Source of the DNA: Marinobacter salsuginis
Lineage (GTDB): Bacteria > Pseudomonadota > Gammaproteobacteria > Pseudomonadales > Oleiphilaceae
DNA length: 64,000 nt
Reading direction: 5' to 3'
Assembly: GCF_009617755.1 (NCBI RefSeq)
Contig: NZ_BGZH01000004.1
Coordinates: 124,001 to 188,000 of the forward strand
The position numbers were made by a program, and so were the translations under genes. Positions 39,781 to 50,673 of the stretch are shown here, in pieces. Position 1 is the first letter of the stretch. Each line of letters starts with the position of its first letter. A model generated the notes under the pieces. The model saw nothing but the letters and a program-made list of their open reading frames with translations. It was not told the DNA's origin and ran no database searches.

Positions 39781-40074
39781 TTATTCCACATCCAGAAAAT
39801 CGATGTCCTGACCTTCTGCCAGCTTGACGTAAGCCTTACGAATGTCATTACGCTTGCCGAACCCGCGGATAGTGCGCTTGAGCTTACCCTTACGGTTCAG
39901 AACCTGAACACCTTCTACGGTGACGTTGAACAGCTGCTCAACGGCTTTCTTGATCTCGGGCTTGGTGGCATCTGGTGCTACACGAAACACAACCTGACCA
40001 CGCTCTGCTGCCAGAGACGCTTTTTCCGATACGTGCGGTCCAAGCAGGACCTTGTAAATACGTTCCTGATTCAT
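39781..40074 (-). CDS. rplW: 50S ribosomal protein L23
   Basis: L23 at the tunnel exit is the main docking site of trigger factor and SRP. The 97 residues start [20 protein letters not shown] and contain the [15 protein letters not shown] extended loop. It overlaps the rplD stop by four bases (ATGA). Confidence 0.97.
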   Translation of the reverse strand: MNQERIYKVLLGPHVSEKASLAAERGQVVFRVAPDATKPEIKKAVEQLFNVTVEGVQVLNRKGKLKRTIRGFGKRNDIRKAYVKLAEGQDIDFLDVE

Positions 40075-40676
40075 CCCAGCATCTCCTCGATCTTCTTCAG
40101 AGCGGGAACGGTCACAACGACCTTCTCGAAGGCAACCAGGCTAACCGGATCCAGACCAGCAATATCACGCACATCAACGTGCGGGATGTTGCGTGAGGCC
40201 AGGTGCAGGTTCTGCTCGACGTTGTCGGACAGAATCAGCGCATTGGTCACACCGATGTCCTTCAGCTTGGCGTTGAATGCCTTGGTCTTCGGGCTGTCAA
40301 CGTTCATGTCGTCAACAACAACCAGACGCTCCTGGCGAACCAGCTCGGAAAAAATGGAGCGCATCGCTGCGCGGTACATTTTGCGGTTAACCTTCTGCTC
40401 GAAGCCACGGGGCTTGGCAGCAAAGGTAACGCCACCGGAGCGCCAGATCGGGCTGCGGATGGTACCAGCTCGGGCACGACCGGTGCCCTTCTGACGCCAT
40501 GGCTTCTTACCGCCGCCGCTTACTTCGGAACGCGTCTTCTGAGCCTTGGTACCCTGGCGGGCGCCTGCCATGTAGGCAGTCACAACCTGGTGAACCAGCG
40601 ACTCGTTAAAATCTTTGGCGAATGCGGCGTCGGAAACAGAAATTCCTTTGCCGCTACCTGTAATAGTCAATTCCAT
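40071..40676 (-). CDS. rplD: 50S ribosomal protein L4
   Basis: L4 lines the exit tunnel and in E. coli also represses the S10 operon. The 201 residues contain the extended loop with [20 protein letters not shown] and the conserved [13 protein letters not shown]. The S10 leader in this window is short (about 55 bases), so an E. coli-type L4 attenuator is not evident. Confidence 0.97.
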   Translation of the reverse strand: MELTITGSGKGISVSDAAFAKDFNESLVHQVVTAYMAGARQGTKAQKTRSEVSGGGKKPWRQKGTGRARAGTIRSPIWRSGGVTFAAKPRGFEQKVNRKMYRAAMRSIFSELVRQERLVVVDDMNVDSPKTKAFNAKLKDIGVTNALILSDNVEQNLHLASRNIPHVDVRDIAGLDPVSLVAFEKVVVTVPALKKIEEMLG

Positions 40677-40687
40677 CGCACCGCTCC

Positions 40688-41326
40688 TCAGGCTTTAACT
40701 GCAGGCTTGATGACAACATCGCCGCCAGTTGCGCCGGGAACGGCACCACTTACCAGCAGCAGGTTGCGCTCGGCGTCGACACGGACGATCTTCAGGTTCT
40801 GCACAGTTACCTGAGCGTTACCCATCTGGCCCGCCATCTTTTTGCCCTTGAATACCTTGCCCGGAGTCTGGTTCTGACCAATGGAACCCGGAGCACGGTG
40901 AGACAGAGAGTTACCGTGAGTGGCGTCCTGCATTGAGAAGTTCCAGCGCTTTACGCCGCCCTGGAAGCCTTTACCCTTGGACTGACCGATGGCATCAACC
41001 ACCTGACCGTCCTCAAATACAGAAGCTGTAATTTCGCCACCGGCGGCCAGGTCTTCACCTTCGCCATCAGCAAGACGGAATTCCCACATACCACGACCGG
41101 CTTCAACGCCAGCCTTGGCAAAATGGCCCGCTTCGCTCTTGGTAACACGAGAGGAACGACGAGTACCGACTGTCACCTGTACGGCGCGGTAGCCATCGCT
41201 TTCAAGAGTTTTCAGTTGGGTAATGCGGTTGGGCTCAACCTCGATTACCGTTACGGGCAGCGCCTGCCCATCTTCCGTAAAAATACGGGTCATACCGGCC
41301 TTACGACCGACAACACCAATTGCCAT
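40688..41326 (-). CDS. rplC: 50S ribosomal protein L3
   Basis: L3 reaches toward the peptidyl-transferase centre and starts 50S assembly. The 212 residues begin [20 protein letters not shown] and include the loop with the PrmB-methylated glutamine region ([18 protein letters not shown]). It lies 76 bases after rpsJ. Confidence 0.97.
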   Translation of the reverse strand: MAIGVVGRKAGMTRIFTEDGQALPVTVIEVEPNRITQLKTLESDGYRAVQVTVGTRRSSRVTKSEAGHFAKAGVEAGRGMWEFRLADGEGEDLAAGGEITASVFEDGQVVDAIGQSKGKGFQGGVKRWNFSMQDATHGNSLSHRAPGSIGQNQTPGKVFKGKKMAGQMGNAQVTVQNLKIVRVDAERNLLLVSGAVPGATGGDVVIKPAVKA

Positions 41327-41402
41327 GTTTCACCTCTTAAGTGTACGGGGCTCTCACCCTCTATGGCCTTATGACAGTTACACAGACTAATACCGGGCGG
41401 TA

Positions 41403-41714
41403 TTAGCCGAGGCTGATCTGAACGTCTACACCTGCTGCCAGGTCCAGTTTCATCAGAGCATCTACTGTCTTTTCCGTCGGCTCAACGATGTCGAGCAAAC
41501 GCTTATGCGTACGAATTTCATACTGATCGCGCGCGTCCTTGTTGACGTGCGGAGAGATCAATACGGTGTACTTTTCCTTCCGCGTCGGCAGAGGGATAGG
41601 GCCACGCACCTGAGCGCCGGTCCGCTTGGCGGTATCGACGATCTCCTGCGTGGACTGGTCGATCAGGCGATAATCAAACGCCTTCAACCGGATTCGAATT
41701 TTTTGGCTTTGCAT
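41403..41714 (-). CDS. rpsJ: 30S ribosomal protein S10
   Basis: S10 is a 30S head protein that also binds NusB in antitermination. The 103 residues start [19 protein letters not shown] and contain the conserved [18 protein letters not shown]. First gene of the S10 operon, transcribed from the promoter at 41776-41804. Confidence 0.98.
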
Positions 41715-41775
41715 GATGCACCAAACTCCACTCGTAGCAGCTACTTGTTAGCCGACCTTCAAAAAAAGGAGCCGC

Positions 41776-41804
41776 ATTGTATGCATAATACCCAACCCTG
41801 TCAA
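41776..41804 (-). promoter_or_regulatory. strong sigma70 promoter of the S10 operon
   Basis: On the minus strand a perfect TTGACA, a 17-base spacer and TACAAT (five of six) lie between the tuf terminator and rpsJ. Transcription should start near 41769, leaving a leader of about 55 bases. Confidence 0.85.
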
Positions 41805-41851
41805 CAACAATGCTGGTTGACCAGGTCAGGCAGGCTTTGCGACTGAAACAG

Positions 41852-41881
41852 AAAAAGGGGCTGAAGAATCAGCCCCTTTTT
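41852..41881. terminator. terminator of the str operon (after tuf)
   Basis: A perfect symmetric stem, AAAAAGGGGCTGA and its complement, with a 4-base loop, has T tracts on both strands. It lies 18 bases after the tuf stop and separates the str operon from the S10 promoter. Confidence 0.92.
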
Positions 41882-41899
41882 CCTGATCAAACGAGGAGA

Positions 41900-43096
41900 T
41901 TACTCGATGATCTTGGAGACTACGCCGGCACCAACGGTACGGCCGCCTTCACGAATCGCGAAGCGCAGACCATCTTCCATGGCGATCGGAGCAATCAGGG
42001 TAACACTCATCTTGACGTTGTCACCCGGCATAACCATTTCCACACCTTCCGGCAGTTCGCAAGAACCGGTTACGTCGGTAGTACGGAAGTAGAACTGCGG
42101 ACGGTAGCCCTTGAAGAACGGAGTGTGACGACCACCTTCTTCTTTGGACAGAACGTACACTTCGCACTCGAACTTGGTGTGCGGAGTGATGGAACCCGGA
42201 ACCGCCAGAACCTGACCACGCTCAACGTCGTCACGCTTGGTACCACGCAGCAGTGCACCAATGTTCTCACCGGCACGGCCTTCGTCCAGCAGCTTGCGGA
42301 ACATTTCAACACCGGTACAGGTGGTCTTGACGGTATCACGAATACCAACAATCTCGACTTCGTCACCAGTCTTGATAACGCCACGCTCAACACGGCCGGT
42401 CACAACAGTACCACGACCAGAGATGGAGAAGACGTCCTCGATCGGCATCAGGAAAGGCTGATCGATCGCACGCTCCGGCTCAGGGATGTAGTCATCCAGA
42501 GCTTCTACCAGCTTCTTGACAGCGGTAGTACCCATCTCGTTGTCATCCTTGCCTTCCAGCGCCATCAGCGCGGAACCAGTGATGATCGGAGTGTCGTCGC
42601 CCGGGAAGTCGTACTGGCTCAGCAGATCACGAACTTCCATCTCGACAAGCTCGAGCAGCTCTTCATCGTCTACCATGTCCGCTTTGTTCAGGAACACAAC
42701 GATGTAAGGTACACCAACCTGACGGGACAGCAGGATGTGCTCACGGGTCTGCGGCATGGGGCCGTCAGCTGCGGAGCAAACCAGGATCGCGCCGTCCATC
42801 TGTGCCGCACCAGTGATCATGTTCTTAACATAGTCAGCGTGGCCCGGGCAGTCTACGTGAGCGTAGTGACGGGTCGGAGAATCGTACTCAACGTGGGAAG
42901 TGGCGATGGTGATACCACGCGCCTTCTCTTCCGGCGCATTATCGATCTGATCGAATGCGCTGGCGGTACCTGTACCCCAAACTTCGTGACATACGCGGGT
43001 CAGCGCTGCGGTCAGGGTGGTCTTACCATGGTCAACGTGACCGATGGTGCCTACGTTCAAGTGCGGTTTACTACGCTCAAATTTTTCTTTAGACAC
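41900..43096 (-). CDS. tufA: elongation factor Tu (copy 1)
   Basis: EF-Tu delivers aminoacyl-tRNA to the ribosome as a GTP complex. The 398 residues include the G1 loop [19 protein letters not shown] and NKAD, followed by the two beta-barrel domains. This is the str-operon copy, 35 bases after fusA. It differs from the second copy (58475-59671) at about ten residues, mainly in the first 60 positions and near residue 240. Confidence 0.98.
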   Translation of the reverse strand: MSKEKFERSKPHLNVGTIGHVDHGKTTLTAALTRVCHEVWGTGTASAFDQIDNAPEEKARGITIATSHVEYDSPTRHYAHVDCPGHADYVKNMITGAAQMDGAILVCSAADGPMPQTREHILLSRQVGVPYIVVFLNKADMVDDEELLELVEMEVRDLLSQYDFPGDDTPIITGSALMALEGKDDNEMGTTAVKKLVEALDDYIPEPERAIDQPFLMPIEDVFSISGRGTVVTGRVERGVIKTGDEVEIVGIRDTVKTTCTGVEMFRKLLDEGRAGENIGALLRGTKRDDVERGQVLAVPGSITPHTKFECEVYVLSKEEGGRHTPFFKGYRPQFYFRTTDVTGSCELPEGVEMVMPGDNVKMSVTLIAPIAMEDGLRFAIREGGRTVGAGVVSKIIE

Positions 43097-43131
43097 GGTT
43101 ACACCTCTTCCTGTTTCTTAAGTCCTGGGGA

Positions 43132-45237
43132 TCAACCCTTTTTAATGATCGCTTCGGCAATGTTCGAAGGCGCCTCTGAATAACCAGAGAACTCCATCGC
43201 GTAGGACGCCCGGCCTTGCGTTGCAGAACGCAGGTCGGTGGCGTAACCGAACATTTCCGACAACGGAACCTCTGCACGGATGACCTTACCGGCAGGACCT
43301 TCGTCCATGCCCTGGATGACACCACGACGACGGTTCAGGTCGCCAACAACATCACCCATGTAGTCTTCCGGCGTCACAACTTCAACACGCATGATCGGCT
43401 CGAGCAGTGCCGGGTTCGCCTCAAGGGCACCCTTCTTCATTGCCATGGAACCGGCGACCTTAAAGGCCATCTCGTTGGAGTCGACGTCGTGATAGGAACC
43501 GTCATACAGGGTTGCCTTGATACGCAGCAGCGGATACCCGGCCAGACAGCCGTTCTGCATCTGCTCTTCAATACCCTGTTGAACTGCCGGGATGTATTCC
43601 TTGGGAACAACACCACCAACAATCTCATTCACGAAGATAAAGTTTTCGCCATCTTCATCATCCAGCGGCAGCGGCTCAAGCTTCAGCTTGACGTGACCGT
43701 ACTGACCACGACCACCGGACTGACGCACGAATTTGCCTTCGACGTCTACCGGCTTGCGGATGCACTCACGGTAGGCAACCTGCGGCTTACCGATGTTGGC
43801 CTCTACCTTGAACTCGCGACGCATACGGTCAACGATGATGTCCAGGTGAAGCTCACCCATACCGGAGATGATGGTCTGACCGGACTCCTCGTCGGTACGG
43901 ACACGGAAAGACGGATCTTCCTGAGCCAGCTTACCGAGAGCAACGCCCATCTTTTCCTGGTCGGCCTTGGACTTCGGCTCAACCGCAACGGAAATTACCG
44001 GCTCCGGGAACTCCATGCGCTCGAGAATGATCTTGTGATTCTCGTCGCACAGGGTGTCACCAGTGGTCACACTCTTCAGACCGATAGCTGCGGCAATGTC
44101 GCCCGCCAGAACTTCTTTGATTTCCTGACGATCCTTCGAGTGCATCTGAACCATACGGCCGACGCGCTCTTTCTTGCCCTTCACCGAGTTGTAGACGGCA
44201 TTACCGGACTCAAGCTTACCGGAGTAAACCCGGAAGAAGGTCAGAGTACCTACGAACGGGTCGGTAGCAATCTTGAACGCCAGAGCGGCGAACGGTGCAT
44301 CGTCGTCAACCGGACGGGTTTCCTCGGTGCCTTCGTCGTCAACTTCACCACGAATGGCCTTGACTTCGTCCGGCGCAGGCAGGAACTCGATAACAGAGTC
44401 CAGAACCGCCTGAACACCCTTGTTCTTGAACGCAGAACCACAGGTAGCAACAACGATTTCGTTGGCCAGGGTGCGCATGCGCAGACCCTTCTTGATATCG
44501 TCGATGGACAGCTCACCTTCTTCGAGGTACTTCTCCATCAGCTCTTCGTTGGCTTCTGCGGCGGCTTCAACCATCTGCTCGCGGTACATGGCGACTTCGT
44601 CTGCCATTTCCGCGGGAACATCTTTCTGCTCGTAGGTCGCACCGGAGTCAGCTTCGTTCCAGTAGATGGCCTTGTTACGGATCAGGTCCACGATACCGGC
44701 AAAGTTGTCCTCAGCACCGATCGGCAGCTGAATGGGAACACAGTTTGCGCCCAGACGCTTCTTGATCTGCTCAACAACGCGCAGGAAGTTGGCACCGGCA
44801 CGGTCCATCTTGTTGACGAACACCATGCGGGGAACTTCGTATTTGTTGGCCTGGCGCCATACGGTCTCGGACTGAGGCTCAACACCGGAGGAACCACAGA
44901 ACACAACAACCGCACCATCAAGCACACGCAGGGAGCGCTCTACTTCGATAGTGAAGTCAACGTGCCCCGGGGTGTCGATGATGTTGATCCGGTGCTCAGG
45001 GTACTGCTTGTCCATACCCTGCCAGAATGTCGTAGTCGCAGCAGAGGTGATGGTAATACCACGCTCCTGCTCCTGCTCCATCCAGTCCATGGTAGCTGCA
45101 CCATCATGGACCTCACCGATCTTGTGGGAAATACCTGTATAGAACAGGACCCGCTCGGTGGTTGTGGTTTTGCCCGCATCAACGTGCGCACAAATACCAA
45201 TGTTTCTGTAACGCTTGATAGGAGTCTTGCGTGCCAC
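43132..45237 (-). CDS. fusA: elongation factor G
   Basis: EF-G is the GTPase that drives translocation and, with RRF, ribosome recycling. The 701 residues carry the G1 loop [13 protein letters not shown], the G3 [16 protein letters not shown], and the C-terminal domains IV-V ([31 protein letters not shown]). It lies 18 bases after rpsG. Confidence 0.98.
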   Translation of the reverse strand: MARKTPIKRYRNIGICAHVDAGKTTTTERVLFYTGISHKIGEVHDGAATMDWMEQEQERGITITSAATTTFWQGMDKQYPEHRINIIDTPGHVDFTIEVERSLRVLDGAVVVFCGSSGVEPQSETVWRQANKYEVPRMVFVNKMDRAGANFLRVVEQIKKRLGANCVPIQLPIGAEDNFAGIVDLIRNKAIYWNEADSGATYEQKDVPAEMADEVAMYREQMVEAAAEANEELMEKYLEEGELSIDDIKKGLRMRTLANEIVVATCGSAFKNKGVQAVLDSVIEFLPAPDEVKAIRGEVDDEGTEETRPVDDDAPFAALAFKIATDPFVGTLTFFRVYSGKLESGNAVYNSVKGKKERVGRMVQMHSKDRQEIKEVLAGDIAAAIGLKSVTTGDTLCDENHKIILERMEFPEPVISVAVEPKSKADQEKMGVALGKLAQEDPSFRVRTDEESGQTIISGMGELHLDIIVDRMRREFKVEANIGKPQVAYRECIRKPVDVEGKFVRQSGGRGQYGHVKLKLEPLPLDDEDGENFIFVNEIVGGVVPKEYIPAVQQGIEEQMQNGCLAGYPLLRIKATLYDGSYHDVDSNEMAFKVAGSMAMKKGALEANPALLEPIMRVEVVTPEDYMGDVVGDLNRRRGVIQGMDEGPAGKVIRAEVPLSEMFGYATDLRSATQGRASYAMEFSGYSEAPSNIAEAIIKKG

Positions 45238-45255
45238 TGTATAAACCTCGGCTGA

Positions 45256-45726
45256 TTAGAAACGGAAGTGAGAGAACGCCTTGTTGGCTTCTGCCATGCG
45301 GTGAACATCTTCACGCTTCTTAACAGCGGAGCCTTTGCTGTCAGCGGCGTCCAGGATTTCACCAGCCAGACGCTGAGCCATGGACTTCTCACCGCGCTTC
45401 CGTGAATATTCGACGAGCCAGCGCATGGCCAGCGCGTTCTGACGGGAAGGCCGTACTTCGACAGGCACCTGGTAAGTAGCACCACCCACACGACGGGACT
45501 TAACCTCAACCATCGGCTGGATGTTCTCCAGGGCCTTCTCGAACATGTCGATCGGCTCTTCCTTGGATTTCTCGGCAACAATATCCAGAGCGCCGTAAAC
45601 AATGCGCTCTGCGGTAGACTTCTTGCCACTTTCCATCACGTGGTTGATGAACTTGGCAAGACGTGCACTGCCGAATTTCGGATCCGGGATAATTTCCCGT
45701 TTAGCTGCAACTCTTCTTCTAGGCAT
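45256..45726 (-). CDS. rpsG: 30S ribosomal protein S7
   Basis: S7 initiates 30S head assembly and in E. coli represses the str operon by binding the rpsL-rpsG spacer. The 156 residues start [20 protein letters not shown] and include the conserved beta-hairpin [15 protein letters not shown]. The 114-base spacer to rpsL is long enough for such a site, but I could not identify it by eye. Confidence 0.98.
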   Translation of the reverse strand: MPRRRVAAKREIIPDPKFGSARLAKFINHVMESGKKSTAERIVYGALDIVAEKSKEEPIDMFEKALENIQPMVEVKSRRVGGATYQVPVEVRPSRQNALAMRWLVEYSRKRGEKSMAQRLAGEILDAADSKGSAVKKREDVHRMAEANKAFSHFRF

Positions 45727-45840
45727 CGATAAGCCCTTATATATCTAAAAGGTCTTCAGGAACCCCTGAGATAGCAAATGCTACTCAGCCTTACTCTTAC
45801 CGTTCTGACAAGCAACGATAAAAGACACCCGCTCGGGACA

Positions 45841-46215
45841 TCAGGACTTGGGTCGTTTTGCACCGTACTTGGAGCGGCCCTGCTTACGGTTCTGCACACC
45901 CTGGGTGTCCAGCGTTCCGCGAACAGTGTGATAGCGCACACCCGGAAGGTCTTTTACTCGACCACCACGGATCAGCACAACACTGTGCTCCTGAAGGTTG
46001 TGACCTTCACCACCAATGTATGAGGAAACCTCGTAGCCGTTGGTCAGACGAACACGGCACACTTTACGCAGTGCTGAGTTCGGCTTCTTCGGCGTTGTGG
46101 TGTATACACGAGTGCACACACCACGGCGCTGAGGGCAGGCCTGGAGAGCAGGAACGTCGCTCTTGGCTACCTTGCGCTTACGAGGCTTACGCACCAACTG
46201 ATTAATCGTTGCCAT
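45841..46215 (-). CDS. rpsL: 30S ribosomal protein S12
   Basis: S12 sits at the decoding centre and sets accuracy. The ATG at 46215 ([15 protein letters not shown]) gives 124 residues. The streptomycin-linked lysines are wild-type ([12 protein letters not shown] and [12 protein letters not shown]), and the PrmB-type Asp region is present. First gene of the str operon, downstream of the promoter at 46287-46315. Confidence 0.98.
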   Translation of the reverse strand: MATINQLVRKPRKRKVAKSDVPALQACPQRRGVCTRVYTTTPKKPNSALRKVCRVRLTNGYEVSSYIGGEGHNLQEHSVVLIRGGRVKDLPGVRYHTVRGTLDTQGVQNRKQGRSKYGAKRPKS

Positions 46216-46249
46216 GTAAGCAAACTCCAAAAAACCATATCAATGAAAC

Positions 46250-46271
46250 TTACCCCCTGTGCAGGGGGTAA
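46250..46271. other. hairpin in the rpsL leader
   Basis: The 10-base arms TTACCCCCTG and CAGGGGGTAA form a strong stem starting about ten bases after the predicted start of str-operon transcription. No T run follows on the minus strand, so it is unlikely to be a terminator; 5' stabilisation or control is possible. Confidence 0.6.
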
Positions 46272-46286
46272 AATTTAAGGGACGCA

Positions 46287-46315
46287 AGTGTAAGCCTGCG
46301 CCCCCGGACAGTCAA
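46287..46315 (-). promoter_or_regulatory. sigma70 promoter of the str operon
   Basis: On the minus strand TTGACT, a 17-base spacer and TACACT match five and four of six consensus bases. It lies between rpoC and rpsL and gives a leader of about 65 bases. Confidence 0.75.
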
Positions 46316-46338
46316 GATGACTGGTCTCTTTTTGACCA

Positions 46339-46365
46339 CCTCCCGGGTAGGTAACTACCCGGAGG
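46339..46365. terminator. hairpin after rpoC (possible terminator or processing site)
   Basis: The arms CCTCCCGGGTAG and CTACCCGGAGG pair with one bulge around a GTAA loop, 17 bases after the rpoC stop. No T tract follows, but a second small hairpin (GGTC/GACC) lies just beyond. It could end the rpoBC transcript by a less usual route or protect its 3' end. Confidence 0.5.
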
Positions 46366-46382
46366 CAGTGCGCCGGCCCAAC

Positions 46383-49300
46383 TCAGCTTTCGCGGTTGAG
46401 CTCGGCACTCAGAGCTTCTTCCACGTCGGCCGCAGTCACGCCCTGCTCTTCCAGATCGCGCTTGCGACGACGCTCGTTGTGGTATGCCAGACCGGTACCG
46501 GCCGGAATCAGTCGACCAACCACAACGTTTTCCTTCAGGCCGCGCAGGTAATCACGCTTACCGGTAACCGCACCTTCGGTGAGCACCCGGGTGGTTTCCT
46601 GGAACGAAGCCGCAGAAATGAACGACTCGGTGGCCAGGGAAGCCTTGGTGATACCCAGCAACAGACGCTCGAACCGTGCCGGTTCTTTGTCGGCTGCATC
46701 GGCCTTCTCGTTCTCTTCCAGCACCTGGGTGATTTCCACCTGATCACCGGAAAGCAGGGTCGTATCACCCGGATCGGTGATTTCGACCTTGCGCAGCATC
46801 TGTCGAACGATAACCTCGATGTGTTTATCGTTGATGACAACGCCCTGCAGACGGTAAACGTCCTGGATCTCGTTGGTGATGTACTTGGCCAGCTCGACCA
46901 CACCCAGCAGACGCAGAATGTCGTGCGGGTTGGACGGGCCGTCAGAAATCACCTCGCCCTTCTCAACCGTTTCACCTTCGAAGACGTTGAGCTGACGGTG
47001 CTTCGGAATCAGCACTTCGTAAGCGTCGCCGTCTTTCGGCGTGATCACCAGGCGCTTCTTGCCCTTGGTTTCCTTGCCGAAGGACACCACGCCGCTGATT
47101 TCAGCAAGAATGGACGATTCCTTCGGACGACGGGCTTCGAACAGGTCGGCAACCCGCGGAAGACCACCGGTGATATCCCGGGTCTTGGAGCTTTCCTGCG
47201 GGATCCGGGCTACCACATCACCCAGCTCGACATTGGCGCCGTTGGCCATGGTGACCAAGGCGTTCGCCGGCAGGAAGAAGATCGCCGTGCCGCCGCCCGG
47301 CAGCTCAACCTCTTCGCCCTTGTCGTCCACCAGTTGGATGGCCGGACGAATGTCCTTACCAGCGGCTGGACGTTCTTTGGAGTCAATAACCTCCATAGTG
47401 GACAGACCGGTGAGCTCGTCCGCCTGGGTACGGACAGTGATGCCCTCCTCCATGTTGACGAACTTGGCTGTACCCTTGGCTTCCGCGATGATCGGGTGCG
47501 TATGCGGGTCCCACTTGGCAACTACAACACCGGCCTCTACCTGATCGCCATTCTTCACGGAGAGCACAGCGCCGTACGGCAGCTTATACCACTCGCGCTC
47601 ACGACCCTGCTCGTCCGCAATGGCCAGGGCAGAAGAACGGGAAACCACCACCAGGGAGCCATCGATCTTCTCGATGGACTTCAGGTTGTGCAGGCGCACG
47701 GTACCGCCGTGCTTGACCTGGATGTTATCTACAGCGGAAGCCCGGCTCGCGGCACCACCGATGTGGAAGGTCCGCATGGTCAGCTGGGTACCCGGCTCAC
47801 CGATGGACTGAGCTGCGATAACACCAACGGCCTCACCCACGTTGACCTCATGGCCACGGGCCAGATCGCGGCCATAGCACTTGGAACAGATGCCGTGGCG
47901 GGTCTCACAGGTAATAGCAGAGCGAACCCAGATTTCGTCAACACCAGCGCGCTCCACCATCTCGACGGTTTTCTCGTCGAGCAGGGTACCGGCAGGCACA
48001 ACAGCATTGTCCTTGTCGGTCGGTGTAAACACGTCACGCGCGGTCACTCGACCCAGAACCCGGTCACCCAGGGGCACAACAACGTCGCCACCCTCGATGT
48101 GCGGCGTCATCAGCAGACCTTCATCGGTGCCACAGTCAGGCTCGGTAACCACCAGATCCTGGGACACGTCGACCAGACGACGGGTCAGGTAACCGGAGTT
48201 GGCGGTCTTCAGGGCGGTATCCGCCAGACCCTTACGGGCACCGTGCGTGGAAATGAAGTACTGCAGTACGTTCAGACCTTCACGGAAGTTCGCGGTAATC
48301 GGCGTCTCAATGATGGAGCCGTCCGGCTTGGCCATCAGGCCACGCATACCAGAAAGCTGACGGATCTGGGCAGCGGAACCCCGGGCACCGGAGTCCGCCA
48401 TCATGTACACGGAGTTGAACGACTCCTGCATGAGATCCTCGCCGTCCTCACCTTTCACCGGCTGGCCGTCCGGACCAATCACCTGCTCCTTGGACAAACG
48501 CTCCATCATGGCCTTGGAGACCTTGTCGTTGGCCCGGGACCAGATATCGATCACCTTGTTGTACTTCTCGCCCTGGGTCAGAAGACCGGACGCGTACTGG
48601 GTCTCGATGTCCTTCACCTCTGCAGAGGCGGCGTCTACCAGCTCGTACTTCTCCGGCGGAATCTCGAAATCGTTGAAACCGATCGAGATGCCGGAAACGG
48701 TGGCGTAGTGATAACCCATGTACATCAGCTGATCCGCGAAAATGACGGTGTCTTTCAGACCCGCATCGCGATAGCAGGTGTTGATCAGGTTGGAGATCGC
48801 CTTCTTGACCATCGGCTTGTTGATCAGCTCGTAGGACAGGCCATCCGGCACGATATCGAACAACAGCGCCCGACCAACCGTGGTATCAACAATCTTGTAT
48901 TCTTCGGTGCGAGAGCCATCTTCAGCAATCGCCACTTCCTTCACACGAACCTTGACGATCGCCTGAAGGTCGACCTTGCCAGCGCCGTAGGCACGATGCG
49001 CCTCTTTGACGTCGGCAAACACCATACCCTCGCCCAGGGCGCTCTTGCGCTCACGGGTCATGTAGTACAGCCCGAGTACCACGTCCTGGGACGGCACGAT
49101 GATCGGCTCGCCGTTAGCCGGCGACAGTACGTTGTTGGTGGACATCATCAACGCACGGGCTTCGAGCTGGGCTTCCAGGGTCAGCGGTACGTGCACCGCC
49201 ATCTGGTCACCGTCAAAGTCGGCGTTGTAGGCAGCACACACCAGCGGGTGCAACTGGATGGCCTTACCTTCGATCAGAACCGGCTCGAACGCCTGGATAC

Positions 49301-50597
49301 CCAGACGGTGCAGGGTCGGCGCACGGTTCAGCATGATGGGGTGCTCACGGATGACTTCGTCCAGGATATCCCAGACCACGCCTTCCTCACGCTCAACCAT
49401 CTTCTTGGCGGCCTTGATGGTGGTCGCCAGGCCACGGTGCTCGAGCTTGGAGAAGATAAACGGCTTGAACAGTTCCAGAGCCATCTTCTTGGGCAGACCA
49501 CACTGGTGCAGGCGCAGGTAGGGACCTACCACGATCACCGAACGACCGGAGTAGTCCACACGTTTACCCAGCAGGTTCTGACGGAAACGACCCTGCTTAC
49601 CCTTGATCATGTCGGCCAGGGACTTCAGCGGGCGCTTGTTAGTGCCGGTGATGGCGCGGCCACGACGACCGTTGTCCAGCAGCGCATCAACCGCTTCCTG
49701 AAGCATCCGCTTCTCGTTGCGCACGATGATGTCCGGCGCGTTCAGTTCCAGCAGGCGCTTGAGACGGTTGTTCCGGTTGATCACCCGACGGTAAAGATCG
49801 TTCAGATCAGAGGTCGCGAAGCGGCCACCGTCCAGCGGTACCAGCGGACGCAGATCCGGCGGCAGAACCGGCAGCACGGTCATAACCATGTCGCCGGGCT
49901 TGTTACCGGAGTACAGGAACGCCTCAAGAATCTTCAGACGCTTGCTGAACTTCTTGATCTTGGTTTCGGAGTTGGTCTGCGGGATTTCCTCACGCAGGGC
50001 ATCAACCTCTTCCTGCAGGTCGATACCTTCGAGGAGTTCCTTGACCGCTTCGGCACCCATGCGGGCGTCGAACTCGTCACCGAATTCTTCCAGGGCTTCG
50101 TAATACTGCTCGTCGTTCAGCAACTGCCCTTTCTCCAGGGTGGTCATCCCCGGATCGATCACGATAAAGGATTCGAAGTACAGGACCCGCTCGATATCAC
50201 GCAGGGTCATGTCCAGCATCAGGCCAATGCGGGACGGCAGTGACTTCAGGAACCAGATGTGGGCGACCGGGCTGGCCAACTCGATATGACCCATGCGCTC
50301 ACGACGCACGCTGGCCAGTGCAACCTCAACACCACACTTCTCGCAGATGACGCCGCGGTGCTTGAGGCGCTTGTACTTACCGCACAGGCACTCGTAGTCC
50401 TTGATCGGGCCGAAGATCTTGGCACAGAAAAGACCGTCGCGCTCCGGCTTGAAGGTACGGTAGTTAATGGTCTCAGGCTTCTTCACTTCGCCAAAGGACC
50501 AGGAACGAATCATGTCAGGCGACGCCAGGCCAATGCGGATGGCGTCGAATTCCTTGCTTTGGTTCTGGCTCTTGAGAAGATTCAGCAAATCTTTCAT
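46383..50597 (-). CDS. rpoC: RNA polymerase beta' subunit
   Basis: The 1404-residue beta' subunit carries the catalytic NADFDGDQM motif near residue 460, where three Asp residues bind magnesium. The N-terminal zinc site ([20 protein letters not shown], residues about 70-88), the switch and bridge-helix regions, and the second zinc site ([11 protein letters not shown]) are intact. It lies 76 bases after rpoB. Confidence 0.99.
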   Translation of the reverse strand: MKDLLNLLKSQNQSKEFDAIRIGLASPDMIRSWSFGEVKKPETINYRTFKPERDGLFCAKIFGPIKDYECLCGKYKRLKHRGVICEKCGVEVALASVRRERMGHIELASPVAHIWFLKSLPSRIGLMLDMTLRDIERVLYFESFIVIDPGMTTLEKGQLLNDEQYYEALEEFGDEFDARMGAEAVKELLEGIDLQEEVDALREEIPQTNSETKIKKFSKRLKILEAFLYSGNKPGDMVMTVLPVLPPDLRPLVPLDGGRFATSDLNDLYRRVINRNNRLKRLLELNAPDIIVRNEKRMLQEAVDALLDNGRRGRAITGTNKRPLKSLADMIKGKQGRFRQNLLGKRVDYSGRSVIVVGPYLRLHQCGLPKKMALELFKPFIFSKLEHRGLATTIKAAKKMVEREEGVVWDILDEVIREHPIMLNRAPTLHRLGIQAFEPVLIEGKAIQLHPLVCAAYNADFDGDQMAVHVPLTLEAQLEARALMMSTNNVLSPANGEPIIVPSQDVVLGLYYMTRERKSALGEGMVFADVKEAHRAYGAGKVDLQAIVKVRVKEVAIAEDGSRTEEYKIVDTTVGRALLFDIVPDGLSYELINKPMVKKAISNLINTCYRDAGLKDTVIFADQLMYMGYHYATVSGISIGFNDFEIPPEKYELVDAASAEVKDIETQYASGLLTQGEKYNKVIDIWSRANDKVSKAMMERLSKEQVIGPDGQPVKGEDGEDLMQESFNSVYMMADSGARGSAAQIRQLSGMRGLMAKPDGSIIETPITANFREGLNVLQYFISTHGARKGLADTALKTANSGYLTRRLVDVSQDLVVTEPDCGTDEGLLMTPHIEGGDVVVPLGDRVLGRVTARDVFTPTDKDNAVVPAGTLLDEKTVEMVERAGVDEIWVRSAITCETRHGICSKCYGRDLARGHEVNVGEAVGVIAAQSIGEPGTQLTMRTFHIGGAASRASAVDNIQVKHGGTVRLHNLKSIEKIDGSLVVVSRSSALAIADEQGREREWYKLPYGAVLSVKNGDQVEAGVVVAKWDPHTHPIIAEAKGTAKFVNMEEGITVRTQADELTGLSTMEVIDSKERPAAGKDIRPAIQLVDDKGEEVELPGGGTAIFFLPANALVTMANGANVELGDVVARIPQESSKTRDITGGLPRVADLFEARRPKESSILAEISGVVSFGKETKGKKRLVITPKDGDAYEVLIPKHRQLNVFEGETVEKGEVISDGPSNPHDILRLLGVVELAKYITNEIQDVYRLQGVVINDKHIEVIVRQMLRKVEITDPGDTTLLSGDQVEITQVLEENEKADAADKEPARFERLLLGITKASLATESFISAASFQETTRVLTEGAVTGKRDYLRGLKENVVVGRLIPAGTGLAYHNERRRKRDLEEQGVTAADVEEALSAELNRES

Positions 50598-50673
50598 CAG
50601 TAAAAGCTCCGGATGGCGTTAATCTCGGGCGGGCACTTCGCGTGCCCGCTCACGCTGCCAAAAACAATTCGGC

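Noticed and set aside
43216..45255. A 679-codon open frame opposite fusA
   Set aside because: Same antisense effect of codon bias; no family features, and it covers a certain gene completely.
46317..50243. A 1308-codon open frame on the plus strand opposite rpoC
   Set aside because: It mirrors rpoC in the antisense frame, with low-complexity composition; long antisense frames are common opposite highly biased core genes.
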